64,000 bases of DNA. It comes from Symbiodinium kawagutii. Its lineage: Eukaryota; Sar; Dinophyceae; Suessiales; Symbiodiniaceae. Where the stretch lies: positions 99,651 to 163,650 of the forward strand of contig VSDK01006555.1 of assembly GCA_009767595.1 (NCBI GenBank), in the 5' to 3' direction. Of this stretch, positions 24,906 to 33,900 are shown piece after piece. The notes beneath the pieces are model-generated. The model was not told the origin of the DNA, did no database searches, and worked only from the letters and a program-made list of their open reading frames with translations. Position 1 is the first letter of the stretch, and each line of letters begins with the position of its first letter. The position numbers were made by a program, and so were the translations under genes.

Positions 24906-27900
24906 CATCCATCATCGATATCACTAGAACATCTCGCAGGTTTTCAAAACCTATCGGGCATTATCCATACCCATACTCGTACCACGAAAGATCATGACAG
25001 CTAGCTGAGTTGCTTTCGAAACAGCATGCGAAGGGCCTCGGGCTATTTGCTGGAAATTTCTTGGTAAGCACCCCTTCTCCAAAGTGTCTTGAGGCAGGGC
25101 TCAATAGCTGGTCATCATTGATTGCAGTTTTCAACAGTCATGGCCCCTCTTTTTGGGCATCCTTGGGCCTCAAATGGCCTGAGATTTCAATTACAAGATT
25201 TCTGAAATTGCGAGTACAGCAGTTGTCCTAAGGAACCAGGCCCAGGCCCCAGGCCAAGGGATGAACATTTCGTAACGAGAAAAGTGCTCAGGTGGTGACA
25301 AGCACACAGCCTGCTGCGAGGGCAAGGCAGGAACCCTGGAGTTTGTCTAAGCCGAGCATGCAGAGCTCACTGGTTGAGGAACCGCTAGAGAAATCACCGT
25401 CACCGCATGTGCATCAGAAACACTTGGTTCATCTTCATTTGGCAGCTTTGCTCCCAGGTTGTTCGCGTCCAGAATGCTCGAGTGGTCATGAGCAAAGGCG
25501 GATCAAACCATGAGAGAGAGAGAGTGAACGAAAAAGCAACTGGCGACTGCAACCTGCAAGGGTGTCTCCGTGCTACAAATCAATCAGCTTTTTCTGAATG
25601 CCGNNNNNNNNNNNNNNNNNNNNNNNNNNNNNNNNNNNNNNNNNNNNNNNNNNNNNNNNNNNNNNNNNNNNNNNNNNNAATGCCGAGCACTTGTTGGATC
25701 TATTCTACACCAGCAAAAAAGTTGAACATTTGTTGAACATTGGACACCCTTGGCGTTTGAATTAATGAATGAAGCACATCATTGAGTGAACACCAAGATC
25801 AGGCCACATGCATGTGCTGGTGGACAAGTGGGCAGCACTGAAAGAGGAGGTCTGCCCCACTTTCTTGACAAACTGATATGATATGATTTAGCAGCAGATG
25901 TAGCAGTTCAGAGTATCAAAGATCAGAAGGGTCGAGAATAGTCCATAGAAGCGACGACAGGATCACGACGTTGGAGAAATCAACCAGAAGAACGACCTCT
26001 CAGCAACGGAATATGATCCCTGGCTGCACAGTACTGATCTTTGCTGCCTGGCGAGGAACAAAAATGCCAACCGGCAGTGCCACAAGATCTGATGTGGGGT
26101 ATAAATGGTTATGATATCAATATCATGACCTTTGCTACATGAGTTCTTGCTTTTTGGAAGTACAATCCAGTGATTTTCCTTTTTTTGGCCAGCCAGTATG
26201 AGGGCAGTAAGCAACTGGCTTTGGGTGCTGCTCATGTGGGATTGTTGCTCAGGCCATCCTCTTTTCTTATCTGCTAAACACAACAAATCAGACCACAACT
26301 GCATTTTGAATCAGATGCTTTCAGACTGACCTTTTTGTCACACTTGGGCTATCTTTGGGCCTGAGGAGCTTGTCGATTCCAAGTAGAGGAGATGCGGGCT
26401 GCAGCGACTTTGGGCACCTTTGCGGACAGAGGGACCCAGAAAGGCAGCGGTGGTTTAGACAAAGAATGAACTCCGTGGTGAGAGAAAATGTAAACACTTG
26501 TTTAAGAAAGTTTCCCAGGAACAGGACAAAGAGAGTAAGTATCCAAACTAACACTAGTGCTCGGAGAAATTGGCCATGCAGGGCAGGGAAGGAACATTCA
26601 CTTTGAGCAGACCATGTATCCAAATGCATGCAAAAGCAAAAGCTTGGATGTTGATAACAACGCAGGATTGCAGAATTGCATATTCAGACGCACGTTCACT
26701 ACATATTTGATCATATCTGTACATGCTAGAAGGCTAGAATGATTTTCTGACTGAAAAGCTGCGGCGGGAGCAGCGAAAACGTTTGATTGGTTTTATGTAC
26801 AGTAACTACTTGGAACGCCTCCGGGCTTCCGTGAGGCTCCTGTCGTGCAGAGGAAAAAGGCGTGCCGAACGAAGTGCAAATCATGATTAATTTTCGCATC
26901 AACATCGAAAGTGACTTGTTGATGTGTGCCTCCTGGTAAGCCTACCATAGCCTATCTATAAGAATCTATAAGATATTATTGCATGTTATTGCATTTTACA
27001 ACATTAAGGCGAATCACGCGGACGATCTTCCATCCCGATGACGAATCTTGGTACAGAAGTCTGGAGTCTTGCCACATGTGCCTCTTGGGATCCTTGGGTG
27101 TTCAGATCTTAAAACACTACATTTTTTCCATGTGTTTTTTGTTATGCGCGTTGCTTCAAGGCGTTATTCTTGTGCAACAGAGGTCCTGAGTCAATGATTT
27201 CGGTGGACAGAGGAGTCAAATGATTTCATGAATGGCAACGGTCTGAGGATCCGCTCCTGGAGTTTCAAAACGAGGAGGGCCAGACGATTGAGCCGCGCCG
27301 ACCTCAGGCTTTGAGTACGGTGATCCCAAGAGATACCGAGCTTAGCACATGACATGTGATGGATCATCGTAGCACTGTTTCTGCACCAAAGTTTTTGAAG
27401 TCGAAACTGACCCACGAAATCGCTGCTTTCGTACCATGCTAATCCATACCATGTCTTCAAGGTATTGACCGACGAAATCATACCAAGTCTACCATATCCA
27501 AATTCAAACAGAACAGTGACCAGAACAGTGACCAGAACAGTGACAGTCACTGCTTTACAGGGAATTTCCGGTCACGACTCGCAGTTGACCAAGGAAATGG
27601 TACATTCCGGTGATTCCGGTTGTGACGCCCTGAGCGAAGGAATGTCCATTCAACGGCTGTAGCCAAACCATCAAATCAAGAGTAAATCCAAGGAGCACTT
27701 GCTGTAGTTTTGTCCCTTTTGTGATAGCCGGACAGACGCACTTGAGAACAAAAAGAGTAATTAAACAAAATCCTATGAAGTAGATGGAAGTAGTATCTCA
27801 TAGTGTCATAGTATCTGCAACAACCTGCATAGCTTCCATACTTTCAAGAAACTCACTGCAACATGGGAGGCCTTGGTCAATGGAGCCGATGGAATTGGCA

Positions 27901-30900
27901 CCGGATGGTCGACTTCTTTGCCCAACCACAATCCAAGGCCTCGTCCTGGTTGGATGTCAGCATCTTCTAATGCAATCATCATTTGCCAATCCGATCTCTG
28001 ATCTGCAGCATGGATCAGTATGGAATTCCAAAGGATAGATGCGGGCACTTCAGATTGTTTGCATGTGGGATCGTCATGGATCGTCATGGATCGTCATGGA
28101 TCGTCTACCTGTCAGGGATATCATCACCTTGTCTAGTCCTCGGTCGCAGCTTCGCTTTTGTGCACCACCTCACAGCAGATGGAGTGCAATTGACAGATTG
28201 ACGTCACTGATGTCATCCTCAAAACTAAGAAAGAAACATCCAAACCCTCCCTAATCCAACGCGGTGAACGACGGAACTTGAGTTTGGGCGACCTAAGGGC
28301 AGGAAGTGGATGCCGCAGACGATTGACTGAGGCTTCGGAAGCTCATCAAGCAGGAAGTGCAGAACCCGAGTCCAAGCGACAAATTGAGGCATACGAAGCT
28401 GGAAAAGATCATCAGCAAGGAAGCACCCAGCCCAAGCCTAAGCTTCCCAGTACACAGAGGATCAAACAACCTTTCGCACATTTGAGCGAGCTCGTGCGCC
28501 TAACTCCTTGTTGAATGCTTCCAAATATCATTGATGAATATCAGAGCTCCTGCCCTCTAGCCACTAATACGAGCCACCAGATACAGACATCAGGGCTCCA
28601 CCAGTACAGGCCAATGACTGCTGATGACAACGAATGGATCAACATACCACTTGAGCGAGCTATTTGTGCGTGCATTGCATACATAGAAGTAGAACATACC
28701 TGCTCTTGGTGGAAGATTCTGACACCGGAACCACATGAGGTTCTGGACTTTGTCCCTGGTACCGCGGATTTAAGGCACGCTGATGAAACCGCACCTAAAC
28801 ATGACCGTGCATCACCATCCCAATGGGTTGGCTGTGAGGGCTGTTTGGTTCAGCCTATTCAGTGGGCAGCAGCATGGGTCATTGGATGCCACAGCCAGTG
28901 GGAATTGCAGACAAAGTGAGATTGTGTTTTGCACGAGGGTAGCATCGTTGCCAACACGGACACGGAGAAAGGTGGCTTTGAGGCGGCCTGGGATTCGACA
29001 AGCCATGGTGGCAAGAGAGCTCTCCACATGGTCTCTGACGTGTTTGTAGCTTGACACATGGCCTGGCCATGGCGGAGGTCGCTGGTGTTGTGAAGAAGAT
29101 CTCGAACAACCAGGTCGATATCACCGAACTGCCGATCAAGAAATGGACGCAGGATCCGCAAGTTCGCTGGGTGCATGGAAGAGCCAACTTACTGAATTAC
29201 ACCGTGATTACATGGAATTGGTTACCATATGAGCGTCAGTCGAATTCAGCATGCCAAATTGATGGGACCATTCTGTGGAGCAAATCCTCCAAGTCTCATC
29301 AAAGTGAAACGGTTCTGCGATCCATGTGATGGGGCTCAAGATGTTTTGAAAGACTCTGGTAGCAGTTAGCATGAGTGAAATTTTATCAAACGCAAGGACT
29401 ACAAAGAGTTTCTGAGCAAGATGACAGAGGCCAGTCGCATCCAGTTTGCGTGCTCCAAATGTTTGCAATTGGCAGAGCATCACGAGGCTGAAGGCGACAA
29501 ACGTGGCAAGATTGATGATTTCAAGGAGTATCATACAGCGACTGGGCAAAAACATAGACGGAGCAGATGAAGCGATTTCATGTCCGCACTCAGATATCAC
29601 TTAGACTTCAGCGATCTTCGAAAGTATCAAAGAAATGTTTTGAAACTGATGTACCCTGATCACGTGGATATCTTGATCTGAGATCGTTTGAGTATAGCCG
29701 TGCTGTCCCAATGTTTCAATAGATCCATACGCAGATCCCATCATTCTTGATCCCTGCTGACCCATCGTGTGCCTCACAGGAAAACACAGTCTTCCTGGCT
29801 TGAGTTTTGGCAGCCACTGGATCTCTCTACGGAGCTGAAGTGCAGTGATTTGCTTTGGACCTGAGATCTTTATCTATTCTGAATACATCTCTATACTCTA
29901 TACATCTCTCGACTCTGTACATCTCTATACCTCAAATATCCTCATCGGCTCTATGATATTTTGTGTTATGAATTCTATGCTTGATGGCTGGTGGATTCCT
30001 GATATTTCCGGTGGGCCGCGCCAGGTGCATTTTTCACTGACAGCATCTGTGGAGCAAATTAAGGCACCTGTGCTGAAGGGGGCTTCTGAAGTAGCACAAA
30101 TCGTTTAAGCAAAAAGTTGTTCCAAAAGCCGGTTGTCTAATTTGCTGATTCTCACGGATGTCAACATAGTTTTGCACATCGGAAGTCTTGGTGAGGCCTT
30201 GGAAGAGGAGGGCTTTGAAAAGGCGCATGTTCAGTGCCAGATGAAACCAGCTTTGGGCGAAGTTTGTTTTTGAGTTGCATCGAACATGTCGAAACGCGTC
30301 CTAAACATGTCTGACCCTGGGAGTGCCTATCTTTTCTGTAGGCTCTCAAACTTCGGAGCAGCATCTCCACAAATAACATCGTGCCCCTTAGCTGAACCCT
30401 CCGAGGCATTGATTGTCCTTGACGAGCTATTTAGGACACGAGAAATCACGTGCAATCCAGGAAACACAGCATAGTTTTGTCAGGTTATGTCCAGTTCTTC
30501 GTTTTTCTTCATTTAGATGCTTCTGGCAGCTAAGGTTCTTTGACGCTGTTTGGCTCTCAGTTGGTCTTGAACAAATCTGAACATCCTTTTGGTTGCCTCT
30601 CATCCCGAGCCTGGTGTCGACCCCCTGAGGAAGGGAGGATCAAAAAGTTCTCGAATGTGTTGGATTTGTTGTTGGAATTCTTCGAACTTCGACTAAAGCC
30701 AGAAGCCCAGACGGTGCAAGAAGCAACGGGTGCCTCACGAGACTATCGGACGAGGATCTTGCTGTTGGACTCAGGTACTACGTCAAGCGAAAGGACTATC
30801 ATGTTGACAGGCCTAATTGGCCTGCTTGGCCAATTCCTGTCATGTGAATGGCTTCTGGCCTGTGACCATACTACTGTAGTACCATTGAGAACACAGGGTG

Positions 30901-33900
30901 TGTACTGGAAGTACACATTGAATTGCCAGCTCCTGCTTGAGGCATTCCAGAAAAGCACCATTGAAATGTTTAAGGGTGTCATGACGATCTCAGACAGAAG
31001 CAAAGCCCGAGTTTTGTACGGCCGCGTAAGGAAGACAATCAGACTATGACAATTAATTGCATACCTCAGAGGACTGATGTGCTTCCAGCGTCACCCGAAC
31101 ACTTTCCACTTGAAATCCACGTAGGCCCACGGACGCTTGAGCGTGAGGTTTGGGTGAGGAGACCTGCCTTTAGTTCCGCAGCAAAACCCACTCCATGACT
31201 CCTTTGGATAAACCATTCGCTCACAAAGAGGAATAGCATTCCGCCCCAACATCGCCAAGTACAAGCACTCTATCGTTTTCGTAGCTACACCTCCCAGCTC
31301 CTCGCTGTGCAGTCCCTCGTTGCTTCAGTAGTTGACTAGATCCTCCAGTGCAATGCTGAATGCCGCATGAAGAAAATATGTTCCACGGCAGTTCCTCCGT
31401 TGTGTTCCGCATACCTCCTGCGTAAGCTCTATCCGGGCACCACCATTGTAAAATTAGGCAAGGCCTCGTCACAAACAGAACTACCACACAGAGTTGCTTC
31501 TCTCAGGCTTGCTGTGGAACATTCCAACCTCCCAACACCATTTTCTCACCCCATACCCCAAATGGTCGTTGATCATCGTTTATTGATCCAGTTTTCGCGC
31601 ATTTCGGGTGCAATCTTTGGAAGGCTGCAGAAGGAGAAAGACCTCATTGATGCAAAGGCCGGACCATGCCAGACCCATAGTAATGAGGAAAGGAATCGTA
31701 TGGAAAAGAATTCATTCCTTGATTTTGGTAGCCTTGCTGCAGTTGGAATGTGCAGACCGAGACACCTCCTGGTCCCCATTGCACAGCCAGGTTCGTTTCA
31801 TTTTGATGGTCATCAAAGGTGAGCTGGTGAGCCTCCCAGAGAATGTGAGGAAGTACAGTAGTTGATTGATGTTGAACTGCGTGGCGCGAAAGATCTTGTA
31901 TTTAATGTTTTCCCAACACTCTTGATGTTGCTGTCATTGCAGCCATGTAGCATTGAGAGTGAATATTTGGCCCAGCAGGTCCCAACCCACTGTCAATTCG
32001 TGTTAATTCTATATTGGGGCTCGTACGTTCCAGCCGCAAGGTCGTTGCCAAGCGAAAGCGTGACGACTTGATTGCAGACCTTAAAGGCAGCATGCCCGGT
32101 GTAAATGAAACAGTTTTACTCACACAGGGTTTCATTTGCATGATTTGAGATCTGAATTTGATGTTATCAACATGAATAACGACTTGCAAACCTGTATCAG
32201 TTTTGACATTTTCCTCGTTTGACCAACTTGCCTTTAGCGTTTGCATTCAGGAAAGGGCTTCAAGCCTGTCTGACATGTTTTCCACAGAGAATTTTGCTGG
32301 ACCAGAGCAGCCTGAGAAACCTGCAATGCGGTGCTTGCTTTGATTTTGGGTGTATGGTCTACCTGCTAGTCTGCATGGACGCTTCAGTCCCTTAAGTTTA
32401 TGGATTCTTGATTTGTGATGCCACCAACGAAAACGAGTGTGCAGAAGTCAGCTCTTTTCCATGGAGAAAGGCCCTACAACCAAATTTTTGGACGAAGTCG
32501 GCTAGCAGAGGACACTAGCCGCTGTTTCGCCTTTCAATTCAGAGTGTAGGTGACTCAGATGATAAGAGGTTGGATATCTCCCAAAGCAGAATTGCTCAAC
32601 AAAGTAACATTTTCCACAGTTGGGCGAAGGGGATTTGGGAGCTTTGACCAAGAATGGGACGATGTCATTTGACTTGGTCACCCTTGCCTTCCCTCTTAGG
32701 TCCAGGAATGACCTTTGCCAGGGGCCTTTGCGTCCTTTTCATATGCCTAAACGACCAGAAGTATTCCTTAACAGTCAGAGACCGCTGGTAGGCGAATATC
32801 CCATTCAAGACTATCGCGACTATTCCGCTATTGCTATTCCTTTTGAGAATGAGTTCCCAAAAGAGGGTTGAGACCCGTTCAAATAAGAGCCCTTTTGGGT
32901 CAAGTGCTTCGATTTTGTCTCTCACACCGTCTTACACTGAAGTAGCATGAAGTAGCGCCCAATCCATCAATGCGACACCAATCAAACTCATCAAACGCCA
33001 ACTCTTAAGATTACATTGGACACTTCCGCCATGTGAAGGACGACGAGCCAAGTGGGCCACCCTCGGCGAAGGAGGTTACGTCGTCCTATCATATCGTGGC
33101 GACAGTTGGGAAACTTCAGCGTGAGAACACTAAATGACTATTGGATAGTATTGGTTCCCGACCTCTCATTGGCCCTGTCACAATCATCAATTTGTCTGGA
33201 GTGTACAAGACAATATCCAGGCGCAGCAAAAAAATGTATATATAAATCCTCATACATTTCTCTAGCACGGTTTCAAGACTGCGGAGCACCTCGTGTCAAG
33301 GGCAAAGAACCCAAGAGTGGCTTTGATTACTTGTCAGAATCTCGGGGACAGGAATTGGACAGATGATTTGTCACTCAGGCAAGCAGATCTTGAAGTATCA
33401 ATGACTCCTGAAATAGCTATCCTTAAGGTTGTCAACATCTGTTTCTTCAAGGCTTTTGGTTTCTTTTTTTGATCTCACCATCCAGAACTGAAGGCAATCC
33501 TGCTCAGCAGAACGGTTGAATGCAATTTCGATCTTGGTAGAAACTCGTTCCCGGCATCGGATTGAGACCCTCTCAATCAGTTGCATTGTGCCTCTGAAGT
33601 TTAGAGTTGAATGGCACTCGTTTCAACACTAAGTTGGCCAGGTTGGCAAGCTGATTTGGATATGTTTGAATGATTTTGAATGTTGTTATAAAGAAGAGCG
33701 GAGGGCTGAAGGATCTTGTAAGACTGGACATCATCCAGTGTACTGGGTCTTTCTTCAATCTGGCAGGCTGTTTTCATATGGTAGTTTCTCAAAATACTGG
33801 TACCCCAAAAATGGCTGGTTTATTACTATAAATGGTTAATAGTGGATGATTGGGGGGTACCCCTATTTTGAGAAACCACCATATGTTTTCATGGATATGA

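Larger units (their letters stand above)
12788..27008 (+). other. 14.2-kb TOP2 intron
   Basis: This is the interval between the active-site exon and the FHPDD exon. No further TOP2 coding is needed here because the exons on either side join in phase (AG+G). It holds a MITE (15404-15489), tandem repeats (about 17628-17680, 19713-19760), a CA/CACCC tract (about 24328-24375), an ATC/GTC tract (24799-24915), two open-frame islands (about 18022-18603 and 21900-22121) and an assembly gap. Elsewhere I see no gene, tRNA or rRNA. Confidence 0.7.

Noticed and set aside
28278..28514. Charged open frame between TOP2 exons
   Set aside because: Two frames look equally coding-like, neither joins in phase with TOP2, and no family is recognised.
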